Source of the DNA: Eublepharis macularius
Taxonomy: Eukaryota > Chordata > Lepidosauria > Squamata > Eublepharidae
Direction: 5' to 3'
Length of the DNA stretch: 64,000 bases
Assembly (NCBI RefSeq): GCF_028583425.1
Contig: NC_072790.1
Coordinates: 160,946,397 to 161,010,396, forward strand
A program made the position numbers and the translations under genes. Positions 54,440-64,000 of the stretch are shown in pieces; the first letter of the stretch is position 1; every line of letters begins with the position of its first letter. Below the pieces are notes generated by a model, which was not told the DNA's origin, did not search any database, and was given only the letters and a program-made list of their open reading frames with translations.

Positions 54440-55660
54440 CTAACTGTCAGATATCCTGCCCCCTGCAGGTATTGTGTGTCTTCGGCCTTCTCTGTACACA
54501 AAACATTGTATTTCCAACAGGAATTGAGCAGTTCTGCCTTCTCTTTATCACCTATTAAAAACTCATTTTCCTCTCTCCTCAGTGGGCCTATCTCTTACTT
54601 ATTCTCATTCTTGCTCTGAGTCTGAATATAACTAAAGAAACTGTTTTTGTTGTGTTTAGCATCTCTTGCTTGCCTAAGCTCATAATGTGCTTTAGCCTTT
54701 CTAACACTCTTTCTACAAGCACTAGCAATTTGTTTATATTTATGCAGCCCTCCTTCCATTTCTTGAATGGGTCTTTTTAAATTTTCAGACCTTTAGAAAG
54801 CAGTTTAGGAAGACATCCTGGCTTCTTTAGGTTCCTCCCATTTTTCTTTCTCATAGGAATTGTTTATGATTGTGCCTTCAATATTTCACTTTTAAAAAAC
54901 TTCCACCCATCTAGAACTCCCTCCTCCTTGAGTATTTCTGAGCATGAGATTCTACACAGCATAACTTTGAGCTTGTTAAAATTAACTTTTCTAAAATCCA
55001 ACCTATATATCTGATTACATTCAGCTTCCCCCTTACCCAAGATCTTAAACTCCAAAATTACATGGTCACTCATGCTGCCCACTACTTTCACCTCATCAAC
55101 TAATTCTTCCTTGTTGGTGAGAATGAAGTCCAAGATAGCAGACCCTCTTGTTTCCTTCTTCACTTTCTGGAAGTTGGGAATTTATTAGATGTTACATTTT
55201 GAGCAGAGTTTGACTTCCAGCAGCTATCAGGTAATTGGAATCTCCAATGATGAGTGTGTCCTGTCTCTTTGAAAATTTTGTAATCAGGTCTAGGAGTATA
55301 TCATCCAAGTCTTCTGTCTGGCGTGGTGGTCTATAGCAGACCCCCACCACAATATCACTATTATTTCCTTTTCTTTTTATTTTTACCCAGAGGCTCTCAA
55401 CTGCCCTTTCATGCTGAGATTCAGGTATTTCCTCACAAGTATATACATCCTTGACATATAGTGCTCCTCTTTCACCCTTACTTGTTTCTTTTAAACAAGT
55501 TGTACTCCTCAGTACTCCTCCAATTGTGTATCTCATCCAAGTTTCAATAATGCCTGTTAGATCATAGTTCCCTTCTTGTATTAAGACATCAAATTCCAAC
55601 CCTGCCCCCCATACGCTGCACATTAATGTAGAGATATTAGAATCCATGGTTTATGTGCCT
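54440..55660 (-). pseudogene. CR1 LINE ORF2, endonuclease half
   Basis: 55192-55647 (minus) shows GNYDLTGIIETWM, RGALYVKDVYTC, ESLWVKIKRKGN, DIVVGVCYRPPRQTEDLD and LIIGDSNYL, the APE-type endonuclease of CR1. 54864-55163 continues with TRGSAILDFILTNKEELVDE, SMSDHVILEFKI and YRLDFRKVNF. Below that are frameshifted remnants (CRKSVRKAKAHYELRQAR). The catalytic D of GDFN reads GDSN. The reverse transcriptase lies outside the preserved part. The 5' half of the element is kept and the 3' half lost, the reverse of ordinary 5' truncation. Confidence 0.85.
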
Positions 55661-55699
55661 GGAGTGTTTCATATTTGTCCTTACCTGCAAATTAATGGG

Positions 55700-56235
55700 T
55701 CTATGCACATATGCCACTCCCCACTCATCATTAGTGCTCATCACCAGTAATTGGTATCATACTAGTTTTGGGGTTTTTTATCTCCTTTCCCCATAAAATT
55801 TAGTTTAAAGCCATTATCAGATTTGTGAGGCTTCTGCAAAACACATTTTTCTTACCCATGTGAAGTGCAAACTATCTCCTGACAGAAGTGCTACCTGCCA
55901 AAAGCATAATCCATGATCGAGGAAACCAAACCTTTCCTGATGACACCATCTGCATAGCCAGTTATTTATTTCCAGTATTTCTTTCTCTCTTCCTATTTCA
56001 TAGCCAGTATTTATTTCTCTCTTCCTAACCACAACCTCCAACAGGAAGAAGTGATGAGACCATACCCTGTGGTCCCAGGTCCTTCAACTTTTTACCCAGA
56101 GCCTCACAGTCTCTTTTAATTCAGTCCAGATTGTGCTAGGCCATATCATTTGTTCCCACATGGATGAGCAAGAAGGGAAACTAATCTGTGGGCAGTCAAT
56201 ATTCTTCCCGCATGTCTAGTTACCAGCAAAATGGT
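55700..56235 (-). pseudogene. CR1 ORF1 with esterase (SGNH-like) domain
   Basis: Just upstream of ORF2 on the same strand, the translation contains HVGTNDMA (from about 56162), the SGNH block III-type motif. After a frameshift come INNWLCRWCHQERFGFLDHG and LLSGDSLHFTWVRKMCFAEA, corresponding to the 'W....GF.D...DG.HL...G' end of the CR1 ORF1 esterase. Stops separate the pieces. It has CR1-type ORF1 order and lies immediately 5' of the endonuclease, as in intact CR1. Confidence 0.8.
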
Positions 56236-59200
56236 GAAATCAACTTTTTAAATGTCAGAAATAGATTATAATATTAGATAATATTTCCATAAATGTGAAT
56301 GATTCACTGAACAGGTCTTCTCTACAATTTTTGTTTTCTAAAAATGGATACTAAAACAGAAATAAAACAGAGTAACTGTATCTCTTAAAAAATAAAAGCT
56401 TTAGAAGATCCTGTGCTAAGTAAGCAACAGACTCATTTTTCCCAGTACGAGATTCCTGCAGCTACAGTAGGTGGCCACTTGGGCTGTGTGTGTGTAATGA
56501 AAATTATGAACTCCTCCCCCACGCCCCCAAATCACCAAAATTATCATTTCTAGGTCTTACGTGTGACTCTCCAAAATGGAAACACTAGTACTGGCTGCTT
56601 GGAAGTCATGAAATCCCTCCCTGAAAAGATTAGGGTCCCTCCGCCCAAGTCCTGGATTTTCAGCAGTGCCGCATGAACTCACATTTCACGTTGAATCTAT
56701 ACTGATATCCTGGAGAATTTCTCCCTTCCAATTAGATTGTAGAAAGAGAGGATCAAAGAACACTCCCAGCCAATTTCAAGCTGCATTTTTCTCCCCCCAG
56801 TCTCTTTGTGGGCTGGAGAGAGACTTTTTTTCTTGTGAAAGTAGAAATGCTTTAGCTTGTTCAGGGGCCCATAGAATTCAATCACTTTGCCCAATTTACT
56901 TGAAACCTGAGGGTTCTTTGAAGGACAGACAGAAGACACTACACTGCAATTTTGTTGACATTTGGTTGAAAAACTACCACTCCAGTGCTTTTGGAAGTCC
57001 TCCACAGGGAATAATGAAAGTGCAAAGATGGTGGTGGGGGGGGGGGCTGCAACAGAAGCTGTCTTCACTTTCTGAAAGGAAACAAACCATAACAAGGAAG
57101 GAAAGCACATGTAGAGTTTTCAGTGGAAAGGTAATTTTTTAAAAAATTGCCAGTTACTGTAACAGCAGGGAAATGAAATAAATGCAGACGGGAGTTTTTT
57201 TTTTTTTAAATACTAGTGGCTGGTTGAAATTCTCCTACTGGCTGTTGCTTGATAGCCGTTTTAGGAATTAGTAGAGAGAACTTAGTTTGGCTTTTCAGAG
57301 AGGAACCTGCTTTAGGTATCTGTAAAATTATTCCCCTTCGACTTTCTTGTAACTTTGGGGGTCTTTAGATTAGAGAGAAGATTGTGACTGTACAATTTTG
57401 GTGCTGAAGTGCAAGCCCCCAATTGTCCCCCTTCCCTTGTGTGGGACATAGTCCAGCTTCATCTGATGCCAATCCCAAGACTTATGAAGCACCCCAGATA
57501 TGAGCATATGCTTATACACTTACATACTCACACATCCATATACTCAAGTAGATATCGAGTAATAATTCTAGAATATAGAATTATATTTTGGCATAACATT
57601 GGTAGCTAAGTAGTATGTTTTATTAATATCCTATATGTTCCTTTAACTAATAATCACAGCCAGTGCCCTTTTGCTTATTTGTCGACTACCTGCTTGAGCT
57701 GGCTGCAGAAGTGAAAGCAGTTAGAGTGTGAAAAGGGATGTAATTGCTTTAAGGCTGGAACCACTAATGTCAACTGATTAGATGTTGAACAGTCACAGAA
57801 ACCTCAAAACTAGCAAAATAACAAGCAGAATAGTGATAACAGCTCTTAGTCTCATGGCCTAGAGGTGACAGTCCATGCAAAATCATGTCAGGCATGGGGC
57901 CCATTGTTCTTAGCAAAATAGGAGCAAGACACCCCTACATTCAAGTAATGGCTAGAGAGAGTTACTCCCAACTCCTTCATTGATATGTGGATGGATTTAC
58001 AATGAGGTCTTGTTGTGTTTACTCATACCAAGGAGTGGGAAGCTGATACACAATTGATCTTGAAGATGGTATATCTCCACTGAAAGTAACCTTATTGACA
58101 CAGAGGTGCCAAGAGGAAGAAGAGTGTGTTCTTTTGATATTCTAAACATTGTTAATTTGAAAACGGACAACCCAAAATTGTAATGATCCAATGGAATTTT
58201 GCCAGGTCATTTGTACACTTTACCTGTTTGACCAATTATTTTCCTTTTGTATAATTTTTGCTAATGAATTCAAAGGGATAAAATCTTATGTCATAGCCAT
58301 GGAACCCCGAAGAGCTGTCTGGTTTTAAGGGCTTTTACTCTCTGTATCCACTCTCTTCCTGATTATTCAATAAACATTTTTAGTTGATCTTCCTCACAGG
58401 ACTTCTTCCATCTGCTCCTTTTGAATTGGACTAGGGAGCATTCTAGGCCACTGCTTGCGTGGTACACTTTCTTCATTGAAAAGAACAGCCACAAAAATCA
58501 TGAGAATGGGGGGAAAAGTAACAAATTTTGACCCTGTCCTAGCAATGCTCCACCAGAAAACTACCCAAACATTTTAAACATTTTCACTCAACTGGACTGG
58601 ATACAAAACCACAATGAAAATTTTCTAGATGTGAGCCCCTAGCGGCCACTGCCAGTAGGAAATGAGAGGCCGATAATTCTGTCTTTACCTGCTGTAAGAC
58701 TCGGGGGGAAGAAGCCCTTCTTTCCCCACCTGCTAAAAAATGACTTCATAATGAAAGATGATGGTAGACCACAACCAACACAATTGTAATCATGGACTAT
58801 TTGACCATACAGGCAGTCATTTGACAATGAGTAGCCAGTTGACTGATGTGCCAGATTCTCAATATCCAAAATAGTGTGAATTCAGAGCAGATTGGCCATT
58901 GCATCTCTTTGGTGATCTAGAATAGCATAAACTTTTAATTTTTTTGTTGAATTTCAAATATCAAGGGATACTGTGGCTTACAAAAAGAAAAGTGAACTTT
59001 CCTGAGAAAAGCAGAGTTGTCTCAGAGAATAAAGAAGAATGGCTGGCACACACAAAGGGTTCTTTTTACACTGTTATTTAGTGCTTGGGGGTTTTGAATA
59101 TGAGTAATTCCAAATGTCACTTCCCCAATTCCAAATGTCAAGACTTGTGCACATCTCTAGAGTTGGTGGCTTTTAAAATTCTATTAAATAACTGTAACGT

Positions 59201-59580
59201 GGGACAAATAATGGCATTTTCAGGACTTCAACCTCGAAATACCAATGCCAGAGGTCAACACTGTTGGTTTGATGTGATACAAAACAACTAAGAAATGTAG
59301 TGTCAAGGTGCAGAAGGAGAGGTCTTTTATCTTTGTCATATCATGTACAAGTTAATAGCTGTGATCCAGAGGTATGTGAGCAATGAGCACCTGATCTGTA
59401 TACTTTCTTTCACTTTTCCCTTCAGCAGTTCCCCACAGCAACTCTCTACAGCTTTAGTTTAGAAAGTACTTTAGAAATTGGTACTAGAGCTTTGAAAGGG
59501 AAACATAAAAAATTTCCATTATGTGTTCATTAACATATGTTCATGTCACTCACTAGATTGTGATCACTGTCTTAAAAAAA
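56236..59580. other. no recognised gene
   Basis: About 3.3 kb without recognised coding, RNA or repeat families. Simple tracts: (GT)n at 56484-56494, a G-tract at about 57035-57045 and a T-tract at about 57197-57208. This is the longest apparently unique part of the window. Confidence 0.45.
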
Positions 59581-59583
59581 ATC

Positions 59584-59738
59584 CTGTGCAGTCCTAAGCA
59601 GAGTTATACCCTTCTAAGCCCATGGAGTTATGATAACACAATTAAGGTTTCAGAGGGCAATCCTAAGCAAGTTCTACTCAGAATCCGAGTCTATTCAATG
59701 GGGCTTAGTCCTTGGAGGGAGGGTGTCACTGTTAGATC
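59584..59738. mobile_element. two abutting Harbinger MITE remnants
   Basis: gtgcagtcctaagcagagtt, then atacccttctaagccca (59586-59623), and ggcaatcctaagcaag...ggggcttagtccttgg...gtcactg (about 59657-59732) carry the CAGTGCAATCCTAAGC-type end seen at 42863 and 3457. The first lacks its right end. Confidence 0.7.
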
Positions 59739-59739
59739 C

Positions 59740-60690
59740 CGCAAATCTAGACGGAAACACATTTCTACATGCAAACTCGATAAGCAGAATGTGCTTTCAC
59801 ACATACTGAATAACACGCTTTTAATCAACTTTTAATGCACATTAGCTGTTGTTTGCAAGTGGATTTTCCCATTTCACATAAAATCCAGTTGCAAAGCACA
59901 CTAAAAATGGTTTGACAGTGCATTAATTAGTGTACATGAAAGCGGCTTAGGATCACTTCCATTTTATTTGGTAGTCTTTGGTCTGTTTCATATAGCCTGT
60001 ATCCTTCGTGTGATGGCTTCCAGAGTCACCCTTTCCCAAGGTGCCAGTTTCACAAACCATAACAGCTATGTGAAAACTTCCCGGAAACACTGGTTCATAA
60101 ACCACCACCTCCACATGTTCTTTGTGTTATCATTTTATGAACTCTATTCCTTTCCACTGGATACATTTACAAGGATACAAAAAAAGATGGTGGGGTGGGG
60201 GGTGGGGAAAGCACGGATGGATTTTCTACTATTGATACCAATCAAGTGATGATGATGTCCTTAAGACAAAAGCATGGCTTTTATGGAAGAAGGCTCATTG
60301 GAGAATTCAAACTGCTATAGTTGCTATTGTCACCGGGTTCAGGAGAGCTGCTTGTGGCCTCTTATGCTTCATTATGAGCTGTAATCGTTTGTTGGGGAAA
60401 TAAACACTGAAGAAATATTTTAAAAGATCTTGGGCTACTGAGGCAGCTCAGAGATGCAGTGAACTAATTTTTCACTGATTTTCCTCCCGTTTGTTCATAA
60501 AGACAGTTTTGTCTGACCCAGAAATATTCTTGTGCATAATGAATTCTTTTAATTTTGGACACATCAAAAAGTACCCTCAAGGGTTCATTTCCCCAACAAA
60601 CCATTATAGCTCATTGCCACCCAGAGTTGCTATTACAATTTTTCACATGCTGAGTCTGTGTTCCCCAACCCAACTTTCAAACAATCATAA
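59740..60690. other. no recognised gene
   Basis: No motif recognised. Confidence 0.45.
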
Positions 60691-60958
60691 TGTTAGTGGT
60701 TGTCAACTCCCAAGCATTCAGGGGTTCAATTTGGATCAGGGCTATGGAGGGGGGGGGGAGAAGAGGCTTCCCTTGTGCTATGTTGCCAACACAAGTCAGC
60801 CCCAAGGACACTATTTGCCCCATTGGGGGGGGCCTGTATATGTAGCCCCTCAACAGGGAAAATACCACCCCCACGGTCATTTTGGGGTTTCAGAAGCCCC
60901 TCCTTCCTCTGTGCCCCAGTGCCAATCTGAAAATGGCCTCTATACACTTAGGAAATGA
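60691..60958. repeat. GC-richer unclassified interspersed repeat
   Basis: ggttcaatttggatcagggc then G-runs, gccccattggggggg and gtttcagaagcccctc resemble a reptile repeat, but I cannot assign the family. No TSD was found. Confidence 0.3.
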
Positions 60959-61059
60959 CTTTTCTAGCAGTTGATGTTTCATTAACAGTCCTGACCCAGC
61001 CTCTGAAAAGTCATAATATTGAGTTTCTCCCTTCAGTGTTGTGAGATCTGCAACAATCA

Positions 61060-61332
61060 AATTTATTTATTTATATTGTTATTTATAGTCTGCCTTTCTC
61101 ACTGTATCTCAAGCCAGATTACAAAATATGATAAAAACCATTTGATTAAAAAGCAGGCAGGTGACAAAATAGAATAAAAACAATTCAATCAATCAGCAAA
61201 GAACTCTGATAAACAAGACAATGCAGAGGAGGTTAGGACTGAAGAACTGGAAAACAACACTAGCTGTGTAAGGCAACCAAAGAGTTGATGTAGGCAATGA
61301 ACTGTCCAAGGCAACAAAACTGTCTCATGTTT
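61060..61332 (-). mobile_element. 3' end of the L2-like LINE (left of the Penelope insertion)
   Basis: atttatttatttatattgtt, then tagtctgcctttctcactg reads on the minus strand as a LINE 3'UTR ending in an (AAAT)n tail. It continues the L2-like element after the Penelope insertion at 61333-61738. Confidence 0.55.
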
Positions 61333-61407
61333 TGTCGAAGGCTTTCACGGCCAGAGAACGATGGTTTTTGTGGGTTTTCCGGGCTGTATTGCCGTGGTCT
61401 TGACATT

Positions 61408-61456
61408 GTAGTTCCTGACGTTTCGCCAGCAGCTGTGGCTGGCATCTTCAGAGGTG
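61408..61456 (-). ncRNA. hammerhead-like motif (inverted copy)
   Basis: Reverse complement of the motif at 27411-27456: CTGAAGA at 61451-61445 and GAAA at 61424-61421, with the same stem II. Confidence 0.6.
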
Positions 61457-61641
61457 TAGCACCAAAAGACAGATGCAAAAGAACCTCCTCAGGATACAGT
61501 GAAGCCTCCCGCCATTAGCATTCCACACCCTGGGAAACTCTTACAGGATGACTCAGCGCAACCCCACCCCTCCTGAGTAGATACAAATGACCTACATCTT
61601 TTCCACACTGTGACACTGAGAGATCTCTGTCTTTTGGTGCT

Positions 61642-61687
61642 ACACCTCTGAAGATGCCAGCCACAGCTGCTGGCGAAACGTCAGGAA
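61642..61687 (+). ncRNA. hammerhead-like motif (forward copy)
   Basis: CTGAAGA at 61648-61654, stem II gccagc/gctggc, GAAA at 61675-61678 and the minimal ACGT stem III. It is identical in the core to the copy at 27411-27456. Confidence 0.62.
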
Positions 61688-61834
61688 CTACAATGCCAAG
61701 ACCACGGCAATACAGCCCGGAAAACCCACAAAAACCATTGTCTCATGTTTGATGCACTATACTGAAGAGAGGTATACAAATGTAGAAGACATTGAATTGC
61801 ATTAAAGGAGGAAGTGATACATACCATGCACATT

Positions 61835-64000
61835 TCAAAAAAATATAATATTATTTCCTATAGAAGCAATCCTTTGGGCTGATCCATTATACAGTGGTTG
61901 TGATCTCCTTATAAGAATGTCCTCCTGATCAGACTCAGGCAGGCTGTTCCATAATTCTGGAGCCTCTACTGAGAACACTTGTGCCTGTTTTACCTGTTCA
62001 GAAGGTTTTTCTCTGAAGACTGTCATGATGGAACATAGCAGGAAAGGCTGTCCTGCAGGTATGTGGGGCCAAAGTAATTTAAGGACTTTATATATGATAT
62101 TGAGAACCGTGAATTGAACCTGGTAACTGATTGGTAATCAATGGAGTGCCTTCAGAATGGAAATTGTATCTGTATTCCCAATAGTAGTGCCCAACAGCAG
62201 CCAGGCTGTGATGTTCTGGGCCAACTGGATTTTCTGAGTTGTCTTTAAGGTATGACCCATGTAGCATGCTTTACAATAGTCTACCCTCGAGGTAATCATA
62301 GCATTGATCCAAGTGGACAGATCTGTCAAATCAAGGCAGGGGGTCATTGTCCAAGCTAAGTGAAATTGATAGAATACCTTTTTTTGCACCTGTAATAGTT
62401 TGCTTCTCCAGCACCAAATTTATTTTTCAATTTGTTTGCTTTCAGCTATTTGACCACAGCTGTCAGGCAGCAATCTAAGATCTCTACCGCATCACATGGA
62501 ATTTAGACAGTGAAATGCAGAGTTGGGTATCATCCACATATCAATGGCATCTAATTTCATAGCTACAAATAATTTTTCTAAAGGCTTTACATAGAGGTTG
62601 ATAAGCATAGAGGGGGATATGCTTATGCCCTGTGGAATCCCACATGATAATTCCTACACTGAAGATAGCTGGTCTCCAACAGCCACCCTTTAAATCCATT
62701 CCATGGGGAACAATTTAAATCCACCCAAGGCATATCTGCTGATTCTTTCTTCTGTTTCCAAATGCCTCAACAGGATGGCATGATCTGCTGCATCAAAGGC
62801 TGCAGTTAGATCCAGAGGTGCAACAAAGAAGCATGACTTTTGTCCACATTCAGATGGAGGTAATCAACTAAAGCCAGTAGAGCCATCTCCATTTCATAGT
62901 TCGGCCTGAACCCAGACTGAAAAGGGTTCAGAGCAGATGAGTTACATGCTCCTTACACATGATTTTAGCAAACAAGATGGGCAAGGATCCAGTGCACAAA
63001 TGGTGGCCTTTACAGATCCCACAATACTGTCACTCTCTATCATTCTGACTGGGTCAAAATGGCCCATAAATGAACAAGGCGGTTTTGCAGAGAAATAACT
63101 TCTTTGTTGCTCTCACCACCACTTCATAGGTCTTCTGGTGGGCTCTGTAGCATGCCCTATCAGATTCAATGTGAGTTTTCTGCTAGCTTCTTTCTAGATG
63201 TATTCCACTTCTCTTTAGGTCATTCAGCCCTGTGGTAAACAATGGGGCTGGCTTCTGTCCCAAGAATGGGAGAGGATGACGTGGAGCAGTCTTGTCAATA
63301 ACTTCATGTTCCAACCTCCTACTGGAGCCTCAATAGAGTATGTTTTTGGAATCCTAACATCCCTCCAGGGCACTTGGGAATCTAGAAAGTTCCATGGGCC
63401 TTTTGTGGGTGGATCATTTTAATGGGTCTCCTCTTTTGGGGTGGTGTCGGGGCCATTTTTACCCTTGACTTTAGTAGATATGGTCAGACCATGTCTCAAG
63501 TCAAATCTCCAACCTGGGAAGAAGACTGCATCTCAATGGTTCTGTGCAAGAGATTGTCCAATGTGTGGCCTCCTTCATGTGTTGGGTCTCTCTTATTTGA
63601 GAGAGACCTAGCGCAGTTAAAGAAGCTATAAAATTCTGCTCTGGCGAGGAGCATTCAGCATGAATGTTGAAGTCACTCAGAACAATTATTTTAGGTATCT
63701 CCAACACCACATCCCAAGGCTTCTCTACCAACTCAGACAAGGTGCTTACTGGGAAACTAGGGGGCTGATAAAAAAGCAGAATATCTAATCTATCCTTAGT
63801 TCCTAACATAAGGAGCATACAATCAATGTCAGCTATATTCTGTGCTGGAAGTCTGCAGAAATGGAAAGACTCATGAAGGATAATGGCAACCCTTCCTTCC
63901 CAGCAACAAGTGTGGAGTTGTTAGAGGACTGCATAGCTAGGCAGAAAAAGTAATTTTCTTCCAACACCATCTCTGTTATGTAAGCCAAGTCTATTTCCTC
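61835..64000 (-). pseudogene. L2-like LINE ORF2 (endonuclease to C-terminus), decayed, runs off window
   Basis: Read from the right edge: the endonuclease end (63501-63818) shows DRLDILLFYQPPSFPVSTLS, IIVLSDFNIHAEC and FIASLTALGLSQ. The RT core has GIPQG at about 62625-62640 and the catalytic YVDDTQL, with YVDD codons at 62529-62540. The thumb (62138-62389) reads TSRVDYCKACYMGHTLKTTQ then KIQLAQN. The C-terminus (61835-62026) reads QVFSVEAPELWNSLPESD. Multiple stops and frameshifts occur. The order and motifs fit the L2 clade. The endonuclease N-terminus lies beyond 64000. Confidence 0.87.

Larger units (their letters stand above)
61333..61738 (+). mobile_element. Penelope-like insertion with inverted terminal copies and 12-bp TSD
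   Basis: Flanked by tgtctcatgttt (61321-61332 and from about 61739). 61333-61475 is the reverse complement of the Penelope 3' end (hammerhead-like region), followed directly by ~260 bp of the element's 3' end (61476-61738) in forward orientation, matching 27240-27506. Heavy 5' truncation plus an inverted extra end is typical of this class. No coding domain remains. Confidence 0.88.

Overview
The window looks like nuclear DNA of a squamate reptile (lizard, gecko or snake). The signs are a tRNA-derived SINE of the Sauria type, a 5S rRNA-derived SINE, Penelope-like elements, and L1, L2-like and CR1 LINEs together with hAT and Harbinger DNA transposons. The species assignment is an inference from repeat content. 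I recognise no host protein-coding exon; nearly everything that can be named is a transposable element or a retropseudogene.

Layout. 1-3.3 kb: repeat-poor DNA with a near-perfect hairpin, then a 5'-truncated L1 with a 17-bp target-site duplication (TSD). 3.46-11.48 kb: a GC- and CpG-rich block bounded by short inverted ends (CAGCGCAATCCTA / CAGCCCAATCCTA). I read it as an unusually large Harbinger-type transposon. It holds an intact two-exon DDE transposase (+), a divergent three-exon Myb/SANT-like protein (-), and two further spliced minus-strand reading frames (231 and 62 codons) that have GT-AG introns, consistent phases and nearby poly(A) signals. 11.5-15.2 kb: an old L1-type ORF1 locus carrying a 7SK RNA retropseudogene and an ORF1-only ('half-L1') retroelement with an intact 284-codon ORF1 and its own TSD. 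16-28 kb: SINEs, an L2-like piece, an LTR plus leader of an old endogenous retrovirus, MITEs, and a CR1 ORF2 split by a hAT fragment and a Penelope element with GIY-YIG domain and hammerhead-like motif. 28.2-39 kb: a GC-rich ~165-bp tandem array, a 6.2-kb chimeric L1 apparently inserted in it, a second set of repeats, and a broken BED-finger hAT gene. 39-47 kb: 5S SINE, palindromic MITEs, LINE ends. 47.05-50.14 kb: a 3.1-kb hAT-like foldback element with an 8-bp TSD. 51.7-56.2 kb: a broken BED/hAT transposase gene, an L1 scrap, and the 5' half of a CR1 (esterase ORF1 plus endonuclease). 59.6-64 kb: Harbinger MITE ends, a second Penelope insertion with hammerhead motifs in inverted orientation, and an L2-like LINE running off the window.

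How the parts relate. The Harbinger block has the proteins a Harbinger system is known to need (transposase and Myb partner), and short MITEs at 42.9, 44.8 and 59.6 kb share its terminal CAGTGCAATCCTAA motif, so it may represent the autonomous source type. The ORF1-only element at 12.7 kb and the internal segment of the 30-36 kb L1 are the same family, which ties the two loci together and explains the chimera. Most other elements are decayed and nested.
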